Positions 1-7,544 of a stretch of DNA of 20,157 nucleotides are shown here, in pieces (the first letter of the stretch is position 1; each line of letters begins with the position of its first letter). The notes under the pieces are model-generated. The model made no database searches. It was not told where the DNA came from and saw only the letters and a list, made by a program, of their open reading frames with translations. The stretch comes from DAONLM01 sp035406685 (GTDB lineage Bacteria; Spirochaetota; GWE2-31-10; MWDO01). The translations under genes were made by a program, and so were the position numbers. The DNA lies in assembly GCA_035406685.1 (NCBI GenBank), contig DAONLM010000026.1:1-20157 (forward strand). The letters are read 5' to 3'.

Positions 1-48
1 ATAAAAGCGCTCTATTTTATAGTATTAAATTATGCACTTAATCATTGA
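1..48 (+). pseudogene. C-terminal remnant of a transposase, cut by the window edge
   Basis: Frame 1 reads IKALYFIVLNYALNH and stops at TGA 46-48. This resembles the end of the better preserved remnant at 14145-14345, which ends LKRLNF...IIKYALRY: the KxLxF start, the YAL near the end and the bases after the stop (TGAAT followed by a G/C-rich stretch) all correspond. Relative to that copy about four codons, covering the TPYE motif, are missing in frame. The match to another copy in the same window is seen directly. That both descend from a DDE-type (integrase-core) transposase is inferred from the second copy. Whether an intact gene lies upstream cannot be seen. Confidence 0.5.
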
Positions 49-106
49 ATGCGGGCTTTACAATTTTTGTCGAAAAAATTTAGTTTTTTTTGAAAAAAAT
101 TAAAGT

Positions 107-196
107 GAGGGACAGACCTATAAATTTTTTATGATTAAAAGAGGGACAGACTTATAAATTTAATTATAAAATTAAAACAGGGGACAGACCTGATCT
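107..196 (+). repeat. Three short direct repeats with core GGGACAGACC
   Basis: GGGACAGACC occurs at 109-118 and 181-190, and GGGACAGACT at 143-152, so the copies sit 34 and 38 bases apart. The first two copies also share the following TATAAATTT. The motif is G-rich in an otherwise very AT-rich stretch, and lies directly downstream of the transposase remnant at 1-48. Similar GGGGACAGACC-type motifs are, from memory, common near mobile elements in many bacteria, but I cannot check that here. No hairpin or coding role is evident. Confidence 0.7.
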
Positions 197-278
197 ATAC
201 TTATCATGATGTTAAACTATTTTTCATATAGAGGTCAATAACTTACAAATTAAAATTTTGTTAGTATAATAAAAACTT

Positions 279-307
279 TTGACAAAATTAAAATTTTCTG
301 GCATAAG
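279..307 (+). promoter_or_regulatory. Candidate promoter for the paaK-ACT-purD-deoC operon
   Basis: TTGACA at 279-284 is followed after 17 bases by CATAAG at 302-307. TG at 299-300 supplies an extended -10. It would give a leader of about 85 bases to the start at 401. The -35 is perfect while the -10 matches four of six positions. Confidence 0.5.
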
Positions 308-400
308 TTAAACTCATATTAGTAAAGTTTAAATTATAAAATCATAAGAGTATAGTTTGCCACACCAATTTTAATTAATTAAAAAGGAGTATATTAATTA

Positions 401-1696
401 ATGTTCTGGGAAAAAGAAATAGAAACAATTGATAAAAAAGAGTTAGAAAAATACCAAATTCAAAAATTAAACGAAACATTGAATAATTGTAAAAAAGCCC
501 CATTTTATAAAAAGGTTTTTGAAAAACTAAATATTGAGAAAATTAACTCTTTTGAAGATATAAAAAGATTACCATTTACAACAAAGCAGGATTTACGGGA
601 CAATTTCCCTTATGGATTTTTAACAATTGGATTGGAAGATGTTGTAAGACTTCACTCTTCCTCAGGAACAACTGGTAATCCCACTGTTGTTTTTCATACA
701 AAAAAAGATCTTGAAGAATGGACAAACCTTATTGCAAGATGTATGTATATGGTTGGGGTCAGAAAAAACGATGTTTTTCAGAATATGATGGGATATGGCT
801 TATTTACTGGCGGAATTGGTTTCCATTATGGAGCAGAAAAATTGGGAGCTTTAATTATTCCGATTGGTCCTGGCAATAGCAAAAGACAGATCTGGTTTAT
901 GAAAGAATTTAAAACAACAGTGATTCATATATTACCGAGTTATGCTTTAAGGTTATATACATTTTTTGAAGAGATGGGTATTGATCCCAAGAAAGACTTA
1001 AATCTCAAAATAGCTTTTATAGGAGCAGAACCACATAGCGAACAGATAAGAAGAAAAATAGAGGAATTATACAATATTAAAGCATATAACTCTTATGGAT
1101 TATCAGAAATGAATGGACCAGGTGTTGCTTTTGAATGCCCTTATCAGAATGGTATGCATATATGGGAAGATAATTACTATGTTGAGATAATTAATCCAGA
1201 AACAGGAGAAGTATTGCCAGATGGGGAAGAGGGAGAACTTGTATTAACAACATTAAAAAGAACTGCTATGCCACTCATTAGATACAGAACAAGAGATCTC
1301 ACAAGAATAATTCCAGGAGAATGCAAATGTGGTAGAACACACAGAAGAATAGACAGAATTAAAGGAAGAAGTGATGACATGCTTATAATAAATGGAGTTA
1401 ATATATTCCCGATTCAGATAGAAAAAACAATTATGAGAATTCCAGAAGTTGGAAATAATTATATAATTGAAATAAAAAAAGAGAACTATATGGATAAATT
1501 GTATGTTAAAGTAGAATTAAATGAAAAAACATTTAATGGAACATTAACAGAAATAGAAAATCTTCAAAAAAAGCTTACAGAAGAATTAAAAACAGAACTT
1601 GGGATTTCTCCAGTCGTAAAATTTGTTGAAGCAAGTAGTTTCCCTGAAACAGAAGGAAAAGCAGTAAGAGTATATGATTTAAGAGAAAAAGAATAA
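401..1696 (+). CDS. paaK: Phenylacetate-CoA ligase family protein (adenylate-forming aryl-CoA ligase)
   Basis: This 431-residue protein has the usual length of PaaK-type ligases, which activate an aryl acid such as phenylacetate with ATP and join it to CoA in the cytoplasm. The AMP-binding P-loop SSSGTTGNPT lies at residues 86-95, the YGLSE motif at 232-236, YRTRDL at 295-300, a CKCGR element at 308-312 and the C-terminal hinge region GRSDDML at 322-328. The start is set by AAGGAG at 384-389. The next gene is a tandem-ACT protein, a pairing common in anaerobes and archaea, where these ligases are thought to handle aryl acids made from aromatic amino acids by 2-oxoacid oxidoreductases. The exact substrate cannot be read from sequence. 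The family call is secure. Confidence 0.92.
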   Translation: MFWEKEIETIDKKELEKYQIQKLNETLNNCKKAPFYKKVFEKLNIEKINSFEDIKRLPFTTKQDLRDNFPYGFLTIGLEDVVRLHSSSGTTGNPTVVFHTKKDLEEWTNLIARCMYMVGVRKNDVFQNMMGYGLFTGGIGFHYGAEKLGALIIPIGPGNSKRQIWFMKEFKTTVIHILPSYALRLYTFFEEMGIDPKKDLNLKIAFIGAEPHSEQIRRKIEELYNIKAYNSYGLSEMNGPGVAFECPYQNGMHIWEDNYYVEIINPETGEVLPDGEEGELVLTTLKRTAMPLIRYRTRDLTRIIPGECKCGRTHRRIDRIKGRSDDMLIINGVNIFPIQIEKTIMRIPEVGNNYIIEIKKENYMDKLYVKVELNEKTFNGTLTEIENLQKKLTEELKTELGISPVVKFVEASSFPETEGKAVRVYDLREKE

Positions 1697-1720
1697 TTTT
1701 TTAAATATAAGGGGGAAGAT

Positions 1721-2149
1721 ATGGCTTATCATTTATCAATATTTGTAGAAAATAAGCCGGGTAAATTGGAAAAAATAACAAAAATACTGGCTGAAAAAAA
1801 GATTAATATAAGAGGAATTGCTCTTGCAAATGCAGGCGATTTTGGAATTGTTAAGATAATTGCTGATAATCCAGATTTAGCATACAATACTCTTAAAGAA
1901 AATCATTTTACTGTATCCAAAAGAACAATATTAGGTGTAAGAATAGACGATAGATCCGGCAGTCTGCACGATCTACTCACAATTCTTTCTAAAAATAATA
2001 TCAATATAGAGGATTGTTATGGGGTATCTGTGGCATATAATAAGAGTGCTGCTATTATTATTGAAGTAGAAAAATTTCCAGAAGCAGAAAAAATACTAAA
2101 AGAAAATAATATATATATTCTTACTGATGAAGAAGTATATTCTATTTAA
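1721..2149 (+). CDS. Tandem ACT-domain protein
   Basis: The 142 residues consist almost entirely of two ACT domains, about residues 3-66 and 71-142. Each opens with a beta strand and a ligand-loop motif (NKPGKL at 11-16, DRSGSL at 77-82) followed by a helix and INIxx strand. ACT domains bind amino acids and usually regulate enzymes. With no catalytic partner domain, this one probably senses an amino acid on its own. It starts 24 bases after paaK behind AAGGGGG, so the two are cotranscribed. The pairing suggests it monitors aromatic or branched amino acids for the ligase, which is inference. No DNA-binding domain is visible. Confidence 0.88.
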   Translation: MAYHLSIFVENKPGKLEKITKILAEKKINIRGIALANAGDFGIVKIIADNPDLAYNTLKENHFTVSKRTILGVRIDDRSGSLHDLLTILSKNNINIEDCYGVSVAYNKSAAIIIEVEKFPEAEKILKENNIYILTDEEVYSI

Positions 2150-2162
2150 ATGAGGGTTAAAA

Positions 2163-3407
2163 ATGAATGTTTTGTTAGTGGGTAGTGGTGGAAGAGAACA
2201 CACAATTGCAAAAAAGATAAAAGAATCTCCAAAACTTAAAAACTTTTATGCAGTTCCCGGAAATCCAGGCATTGCTCAACTTGCAGAAATTATCTCTGAT
2301 AAAATTAATTTAACAGAGATAATAAATTTTTGCAAAAATAATAAAGTAGATTTAATAGTCTGTGGTCCAGAACAACCCCTTGTTGATGGGCTTGCAGATA
2401 TGGCAAAAGAGGCAAATATTGCTGTATTTGGGCCTAGCAAAAGTGGGGCAATTCTTGAAGGTAGTAAAATATATGCAAAGAAATTTATGAGTAAATATGA
2501 TATCCCCACTGCAGAATATAAAATTTTTACAGAATACGAAAAGGCAAAAGAGTATATAGAAAAGTCTCTTATATATCCTATGGTAATAAAAGCAGATGGC
2601 CTTGCGGCTGGTAAAGGTGTAAAAATAGCATACGATAGAGAGACTGCTCTTGATATAATTCATAAGTATTTTATTGATAAAATTTTAGGAGATGCCGGCA
2701 CATCAATAGTAATAGAAGAATTTATGACTGGCGAAGAGATGAGTTTTTTATATATAACAGATGGAAAATATTTTCTGCCATTATTGCCAGCAAAGGATTA
2801 TAAAAGAGCATTTGATAATGATAAGGGTGAAAATACTGGTGGAATGGGAGCATATTGTCCTCATTCAAGAATAAATGATGAGCTATTTAATCTTATTGAA
2901 AGGGAGATAATAGATAAAGTAAAGATTGGATTTAAAAAAGAGAATATTGATTACAGGGGTGTTCTATATGTGGGGCTTATGCTAACAGATGAAGGTCCAA
3001 AGGTTGTTGAGTTTAATTGCAGATTTGGAGATCCAGAAACACAGGTAATTTTACCTTTAATAGAAGGTGATCTTTTAGAAATTATGTATAAAACAGCGAC
3101 TAAAAGGCTTGAGAATGTCTCCCTTAAATGGAAAAACCAATATTGTGCATGTGTCGTTATTGCAAAAGAGGGATATCCAGGTGAATACAAAAAAGGGGAT
3201 ATCATAAAATTCAAAGGGAATCCATATGATTTTATTCATGCCGGGACCAAAATTGATGATAATGGAAATATTGTTGTAAATGGCGGTAGAGTGTTGAATG
3301 CAGTAAGTATGGGGGCTTCAAAAATAAGTGCTATCGAAAATGCTTATGCTCTCTGTAATAAAGTAGAATTTAATGGTGCATTTTATAGAAAGGATATAGG
3401 CAAGTAG
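2163..3407 (+). CDS. purD: Phosphoribosylamine-glycine ligase (GARS)
   Basis: PurD joins glycine to 5-phosphoribosylamine using ATP, the second step of purine synthesis. The 414-residue length is near the family norm of about 420. The N-terminal GSGGREH lies at residues 7-13, the ATP-grasp segment VIKADGLAAGKG at 141-152, NTGGMGAY at 224-231 and the signature NCRFGDPETQ at 285-294. The ATG lies 13 bases after the ACT gene, behind a GAGGG ribosome binding site. No other purine gene is present, so this purD sits away from a pur cluster. Its stop codon directly abuts the start of deoC. Confidence 0.97.
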   Translation: MNVLLVGSGGREHTIAKKIKESPKLKNFYAVPGNPGIAQLAEIISDKINLTEIINFCKNNKVDLIVCGPEQPLVDGLADMAKEANIAVFGPSKSGAILEGSKIYAKKFMSKYDIPTAEYKIFTEYEKAKEYIEKSLIYPMVIKADGLAAGKGVKIAYDRETALDIIHKYFIDKILGDAGTSIVIEEFMTGEEMSFLYITDGKYFLPLLPAKDYKRAFDNDKGENTGGMGAYCPHSRINDELFNLIEREIIDKVKIGFKKENIDYRGVLYVGLMLTDEGPKVVEFNCRFGDPETQVILPLIEGDLLEIMYKTATKRLENVSLKWKNQYCACVVIAKEGYPGEYKKGDIIKFKGNPYDFIHAGTKIDDNGNIVVNGGRVLNAVSMGASKISAIENAYALCNKVEFNGAFYRKDIGK

Positions 3408-4115
3408 ATGAAAATAATTCTAAGCCATAATGAGGCACTTTCTCTTTTAAATGAGGGTAAAATTGAAAAACTAATTGATAATACTTTACTTAAGCTAGAT
3501 GCAACTGAAAAAGAAATTGAGGATTTTATTTTTGAGTCATTAAAATATAATTTTCATTCAATATGTATTCATCCATGCTGGCTTGAATTTGCAAAGGCCC
3601 TAATAAAAAATAATATGCAATTAACAACTGTTATAGGATTTCCTCTTGGAGCAACAACTACAAAAACTAAATGTAACGAAACAGAAGAATCTTTATCAAA
3701 TGGTGCAACAGAAATAGATATGGTAATTAATATTGGCTTTTTAAAGTCAAAAAAATACAAAAGAGTTGAAGAAGAGATAAAAAAGATAAGAAGTATATGT
3801 TCTAATTTTATTTTAAAAATAATAATAGAAGCCTCACTTTTAACAAAAGATGAGATTATAAATATAACAAAAATATCAGAAGAATGTGACGCCGACTTTA
3901 TAAAAACATCTACCGGTTTTGCCAAAGAAGGTGCAAGAATAGAAGATATAGAAATTATAAAAAATAGCCTTTCTAATAAAAAAATTGGAATTAAAGCATC
4001 TGGCGGGATAAAAAATCTTGAAATTTTAAAGAACATGATATACGCTGGTGCTACAAGAATTGGGACTTCTAATGGTATAAAAATTATAAAAGAATTCATT
4101 AGTGAAGGCAATTAA
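3408..4115 (+). CDS. deoC: Deoxyribose-phosphate aldolase
   Basis: DeoC splits 2-deoxyribose 5-phosphate into glyceraldehyde 3-phosphate and acetaldehyde, completing deoxynucleoside salvage. The 235-residue protein has the class I aldolase residues: D104 in EIDMVINIG, the Schiff-base lysine K166 in FIKTSTGFAKEGA, and K196 in GIKASGGIK. The ATG begins on the base after the purD stop (TAGATG), so translation is probably coupled; the only G-rich upstream sequence is AAAGGATATAGG inside purD. It is the last gene of the operon. An entirely A/T inverted repeat (AATATTTTTT/AAAAAATATT) near 4148-4168 could end transcription, but this is weak and overlaps the next promoter. Confidence 0.95.
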   Translation: MKIILSHNEALSLLNEGKIEKLIDNTLLKLDATEKEIEDFIFESLKYNFHSICIHPCWLEFAKALIKNNMQLTTVIGFPLGATTTKTKCNETEESLSNGATEIDMVINIGFLKSKKYKRVEEEIKKIRSICSNFILKIIIEASLLTKDEIINITKISEECDADFIKTSTGFAKEGARIEDIEIIKNSLSNKKIGIKASGGIKNLEILKNMIYAGATRIGTSNGIKIIKEFISEGN

Positions 4116-4166
4116 TAATAATTTGATAGGATTTCAAAAATTTTCCAAATATTTTTTTAAAAAATA

Positions 4167-4195
4167 TTGACTATTTTTAAAAAAAAATTTATATT
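4167..4195 (+). promoter_or_regulatory. Promoter of rplM-rpsI
   Basis: TTGACT at 4167-4172 is followed after exactly 17 bases by TATATT at 4190-4195. Transcription would begin near 4202, giving a leader of about 35 bases before the rplM start at 4237. The leader is too short for a structured autoregulatory element. Confidence 0.65.
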
Positions 4196-4236
4196 ACCTT
4201 ATATTTTTTTAGGTGATTGGTTTAAAAGGAGATATT

Positions 4237-4695
4237 ATGAAAAAAGAAGATAGCATTCCAAAATATAAAACATATAATGTTACTCCACTAATTATAAGAA
4301 AGAAATGGTATCTTATTGATGCAAAGGATCAGATTTTAGGTAAAGTTGCAGCAAAAGCAAGTTATATCTTAAGAGGTAAGCATAAGACTATTTATACACC
4401 ATATCTTGATACTGGAGACAATGTTATAATTATAAATGCAGATAAAATTAGAGTCACTGGTAAAAAACTCTCTGATAAAATATATTATAGTCATTCTGGT
4501 TATCCGGGAGGATTAAAAAAGATAACTTTGGAAAAGTTATTAGATAAAAATCCGGTTAAACCCCTTGAATTAGCAATTAAAGGGATGTTGCCAAAAGGAC
4601 CTCTTGGAAGAAAACTCTTTAATAATTTAAGAGTTTATGCTGGTTCAGAATATAAAGAGGTTTCTCAAAAACCAATAAAAGTAGAAAAGTTATAA
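4237..4695 (+). CDS. rplM: 50S ribosomal protein L13
   Basis: A large-subunit ribosomal protein recognised by WYLIDAKDQILGKVAAKAS, by the central GDNVIIINADKIRVTGKK block and by the GMLPKGPLGRKLFNNLRVY signature. The start is chosen at ATG 4237 because AAGGAG at 4226-4231 sits five bases upstream. An in-frame GTG at 4213 would overlap that site and has no ribosome binding site of its own. The resulting 152 residues exceed the usual 142 or so by a short charged N-terminal extension (MKKEDSIPKYKTYN). It is followed by rpsI, the conserved L13-S9 pair. Confidence 0.96.
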   Translation: MKKEDSIPKYKTYNVTPLIIRKKWYLIDAKDQILGKVAAKASYILRGKHKTIYTPYLDTGDNVIIINADKIRVTGKKLSDKIYYSHSGYPGGLKKITLEKLLDKNPVKPLELAIKGMLPKGPLGRKLFNNLRVYAGSEYKEVSQKPIKVEKL

Positions 4696-4722
4696 TTTAG
4701 TATAAAAAGGAGTAAGAGAATT

Positions 4723-5130
4723 ATGTCAATGCCAAAAAAAGTTGGAAATGCAATATTTGCTACTGGAAGAAGAAAGACATCTGTGGCAAGAGTTAAATTA
4801 ATTAAAGGTAAAGGTAAAATTGTTATAAATAGAAAAGAAATTAAAGAATATTTTCCAGCCGGTAATTACGAAATGATAGTTAGACAACCATTAGAGGCTG
4901 TAAATTTTAAAAATGATTATGATATCTATGTAAATGTATATGGAGGCGGTCTTTCTGGACAGGCTGGTGCAATAAGACATGGTATCGCAAGAGCATTGGA
5001 TTTTCTTGACTCAGCAAATCATTCAGCATTAAAGGCAAATTCTTTCTTAACAAGAGATCCAAGAATGGTAGAAAGAAAGAAATTCGGAAGAAAAAAGGCA
5101 AGAAAAAGATTCCAGTTTTCAAAGAGATAA
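4723..5130 (+). CDS. rpsI: 30S ribosomal protein S9
   Basis: A small-subunit ribosomal protein. It has the N-terminal GRRKTSVARVKL, the YGGGLSGQAGAIRHGIARAL core and the basic C-terminal tail ending in KRFQFSKR, which reaches toward the P-site tRNA. The normal family ending is SKR, so the C-terminus is complete. The 135-residue length is typical. The ATG at 4723 follows AAGGAG at 4707-4712, and the gene lies 27 bases after rplM in the same transcript. The stop codon is inside the stem of the terminator that follows. Confidence 0.97.
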   Translation: MSMPKKVGNAIFATGRRKTSVARVKLIKGKGKIVINRKEIKEYFPAGNYEMIVRQPLEAVNFKNDYDIYVNVYGGGLSGQAGAIRHGIARALDFLDSANHSALKANSFLTRDPRMVERKKFGRKKARKRFQFSKR

Positions 5131-5149
5131 GTTATATCTCTTTTTATTA
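5121..5149 (+). terminator. Intrinsic terminator of rplM-rpsI
   Basis: AAAGAGATA at 5121-5129 pairs with TATCTCTTT at 5135-5143 around a five-base loop, and the 3' arm runs into a T-rich stretch. The 5' arm contains the last codons and part of the stop codon of rpsI. The stem has only two G-C pairs, so strength is uncertain. Confidence 0.6.
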
Positions 5150-5164
5150 TTTAAAATACAAAAA

Positions 5165-5170
5165 TATTAT
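5165..5170 (+). promoter_or_regulatory. Possible -10 box placing transcription start at the hydF ATG
   Basis: TATTAT lies seven bases before the hydF ATG at 5178, so the predicted first transcribed base coincides with the start codon. The -35 position (around 5142-5147, TTTTAT) is poor and overlaps the terminator T-run. This is tentative, but there is no Shine-Dalgarno sequence in front of hydF. Confidence 0.3.
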
Positions 5171-5177
5171 ATAAAAA

Positions 5178-6392
5178 ATGATTAATACACCTCTTTCTGA
5201 ACAGATAAGAATAAGTTTATGTGGTTTGCGTAATAGTGGTAAATCTTCATTGATGAATAATATCTTTGAGAAAGAGGTATCGATTGTCTCTGAATATGCT
5301 GGAACAACCACAGATCCAGTTACTCGAAGTATGGAATTAGGCAAGTTAGGTCCTGTTAGTTTTTCTGATACTGCTGGCTTTGATGATACTGGAGAATTAG
5401 GCGAACTAAGAATAAAAAAGACAAAAGATATTCTTGACATTTCTGATATAATCTTATTTATTACAAGAGTAGATATTGAGCCAACAAAAGAGGAAATAAA
5501 TTTTCTAAACAAATTAAAAAATAGTAATAAGAAATTTCTTGTTGTTTTAACATTCGCAGATAAAAATGAAAATGAAGAAAAAATTTCTCTATTAAAAGAT
5601 TTTGAAGTCATCAAAGTTAATAACTTAACAAAAGAAGGCATTCCAGAATTAAAAAATAAAATAATAAAGATTGGTGATGAAATTGAATATGAAATCACAC
5701 CAGTAGAAGGGCTTGTTAAAGAGAATGATTTTGTTCTTCTTGTAATACCAATAGATCTTGCAGCCCCAAAAGGGAGACTCATATTACCGCAGGTAGAGAC
5801 TATAAGAGATCTTCTTGATAAAGATTGCGGAGTTCTTGTCGTAAAAGAGAGAGAGTTAAAATATTTTTACGATAGGATTGGGATTAAACCTAAACTGGTA
5901 ATAACAGATAGTCAAGCATTCAGTAAGGTTGCTGCTGATATCCCGGAAGATCAGATGCTTACCTCTTTTTCAATACTCTTTGCAAGAAAAAAAGGAGAAT
6001 TGTCCTACTTTATTGAAGGAATAAAACAGCTAACAAAAGTCCCACCAGACTCAAAGATACTTATTCTTGAATCCTGTTCTCATCATAGACAGGCAGATGA
6101 CATAGGAACTGTTAAAATTCCGAGACTTTTTAAACAGATGGTTCAATCAAAGGTAGAATTTGAATTTGCAAGAATGTTGCCGGATGAAGAAAATTTAAAA
6201 AAATATTATATGGTCATAAATTGTGCTGGCTGCATGATAACAAGAAATAGAATGCTAAAAAGATTGGAAATACTTAAAAAAAATGGAATATTTAGCATCA
6301 ACTATGGACTATTTCTGGCATGGGTTAATGGATTATTACCACGTGCATTAGAGCCTTTTGAATATGAATATAATTTATATCTTAAAAAATAA
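5178..6392 (+). CDS. hydF: [FeFe]-hydrogenase H-cluster maturation GTPase HydF
   Basis: HydF is the scaffold on which the 2Fe subcluster of [FeFe]-hydrogenase is completed before transfer to apo-HydA, acting with the radical-SAM enzymes HydE and HydG. The 404-residue protein has an Era-like GTPase domain with P-loop GLRNSGKSS at 16-24, TTT at 43-45 and DTAG at 64-67. It also carries the family's iron-sulfur ligands C300-S-H302 and, 46 residues later, C349-A-G-C352, matching CxHx(46-53)[HC]xxC. The usual G4 motif NKxD appears altered; the nearest match is TFAD at 125-128. The start agrees with other HydF proteins but has no ribosome binding site. Its last 11 bases overlap the convergent galE. 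HydE, HydG and the hydrogenase are not in the window. Confidence 0.96.
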   Translation: MINTPLSEQIRISLCGLRNSGKSSLMNNIFEKEVSIVSEYAGTTTDPVTRSMELGKLGPVSFSDTAGFDDTGELGELRIKKTKDILDISDIILFITRVDIEPTKEEINFLNKLKNSNKKFLVVLTFADKNENEEKISLLKDFEVIKVNNLTKEGIPELKNKIIKIGDEIEYEITPVEGLVKENDFVLLVIPIDLAAPKGRLILPQVETIRDLLDKDCGVLVVKERELKYFYDRIGIKPKLVITDSQAFSKVAADIPEDQMLTSFSILFARKKGELSYFIEGIKQLTKVPPDSKILILESCSHHRQADDIGTVKIPRLFKQMVQSKVEFEFARMLPDEENLKKYYMVINCAGCMITRNRMLKRLEILKKNGIFSINYGLFLAWVNGLLPRALEPFEYEYNLYLKK

Positions 6393-7362
6393 TTTTATCT
6401 TTTTCAAGATGCCATTCCCATGCTGATTTTATTATATCATCTAAAAAATACTTTCTTTTCCATCCCAAAATTTTTTCTGCCTTCTTACTCGAAGCAATTA
6501 AAACAGGCGGATCTCCGGCTCTTCTTTCTGTTTCAACTATCTTAAAATCTTTTTTAGTAATCTTTTTTACATTCTCAATTATTTCTTTAACAGAAAATCC
6601 CTCACCGCAACCTAAATTAAAATAGTCGGTTTTCCCACCTTGTAAAAGATATTCAAGTCCAGCAATATGAGCCGAAGCAAGGTCAAGTACATGAATATAA
6701 TCTCTTATTGCTGTGCCGTCTTTTGTCTCATAATCAGTGCCGAATACCTTAATACATTCCCTTTTGCCAATTGCTGCATCTAAAATTAAGGGTATAAGAT
6801 GAGATTCTGGATTATGAGCCTCTCCTATATCCTTATCAAAAGATGCCCCACTTGCATTAAAATATCTAAAACTCACACTTCTAAAATCATAACTCTTTGA
6901 ATAGTCCTCTAAAATATTCTCAACCATATATTTTGTTCTTCCGTAAGGATTGATCGGGGTTTTCTTATCATCCTCTTCTATAGGGAATTTCTCCGGCATG
7001 CCATAAACAGCAGCAGTTGACGAGAATATAAATTTATTAATCCCGGCCTCTTTCATTGCTTCAAGAAGGATAATTGTATTAAAAAGATTATTTTTATAAT
7101 ATTTCTCTGGATTAATAACAGATTCTCCCACCTCTATAAAGGCACAAAAATGCATAACAGCATCTATTTTATAATTTTTAAAAACCAGAGATAATAAATT
7201 CTTATCTCCTATATCCCCTAAAACAAAATCTCCCCATTTTGCAAATTTCTTATATCCATAAGATAGATTATCATAAACAATAACATTATATCCTTTTTGA
7301 GATAACATCTTACAAACATGAGATCCAATATAACCAGCACCTCCAGCAACAAGTATAGTCAT
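6382..7362 (-). CDS. galE: UDP-glucose 4-epimerase
   Basis: GalE interconverts UDP-glucose and UDP-galactose with tightly bound NAD, feeding surface polysaccharide or galactose metabolism. The 326-residue protein has the Rossmann motif GGAGYIG at 7-13, the SST triad segment at 114-116, the catalytic Y140-x3-K144 (YGRTK) and the family block YFNASGAS. Length is typical. The ATG is preceded by AAGGTGGAG on the minus strand (about 7368-7376 on the plus strand). It is monocistronic, and its 3' end overlaps that of hydF by 11 bases. A related nucleotide-sugar epimerase specificity is possible but less likely given the close match. Confidence 0.94.
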   Translation of the reverse strand: MTILVAGGAGYIGSHVCKMLSQKGYNVIVYDNLSYGYKKFAKWGDFVLGDIGDKNLLSLVFKNYKIDAVMHFCAFIEVGESVINPEKYYKNNLFNTIILLEAMKEAGINKFIFSSTAAVYGMPEKFPIEEDDKKTPINPYGRTKYMVENILEDYSKSYDFRSVSFRYFNASGASFDKDIGEAHNPESHLIPLILDAAIGKRECIKVFGTDYETKDGTAIRDYIHVLDLASAHIAGLEYLLQGGKTDYFNLGCGEGFSVKEIIENVKKITKKDFKIVETERRAGDPPVLIASSKKAEKILGWKRKYFLDDIIKSAWEWHLEKDKIIF

Positions 7363-7502
7363 AAATTCTCCACCTTACTTTTAAAAAATTTCTAAATTTA
7401 AGAAAGCCATTCTCTCTTTTCTTTAACTATTACTTATACTTATATTATTTTTTAAAAAAATCATAATTCTTCTTTACCAAAAATGGGATAAATTTCTTTT
7501 CC

Positions 7503-7531
7503 AATTTAATAAAATATAACAATAATGTCAA
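7503..7531 (-). promoter_or_regulatory. Candidate promoter of galE
   Basis: On the minus strand TTGACA (7531-7526) is followed after 17 bases by TAAATT (7508-7503). Transcription would start near 7496, giving a leader of about 130 bases. The -10 matches four of six positions. The rest of the galE to alpha-2-macroglobulin gap (7363-7538) shows nothing else. Confidence 0.4.
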
Positions 7532-7544
7532 TAAATTTTTATTG
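7529..7544 (-). terminator. Short inverted repeat at the end of the alpha-2-macroglobulin gene
   Basis: CAATAAA at 7529-7535 pairs with TTTATTG at 7538-7544 around two bases, and the pairing includes the stop codon of the alpha-2-macroglobulin gene. It is short, and there is no clean T-run after it on the minus strand, so it is at best a weak terminator. It overlaps the galE -35 box. Confidence 0.25.

Noticed and set aside
3569..4111. Minus-strand open frame of 180 codons across deoC
   Set aside because: It lies wholly opposite deoC, has low-complexity hydrophobic content and no ribosome binding site; it is a shadow frame.
4213..4236. Upstream GTG start for rplM
   Set aside because: The GTG precedes and overlaps the ribosome binding site of the ATG at 4237 and has none of its own.
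5147..5782. Minus-strand open frame of 211 codons across hydF
   Set aside because: It is opposite the well-supported hydF, with serine- and phenylalanine-rich content typical of reverse-frame translation.
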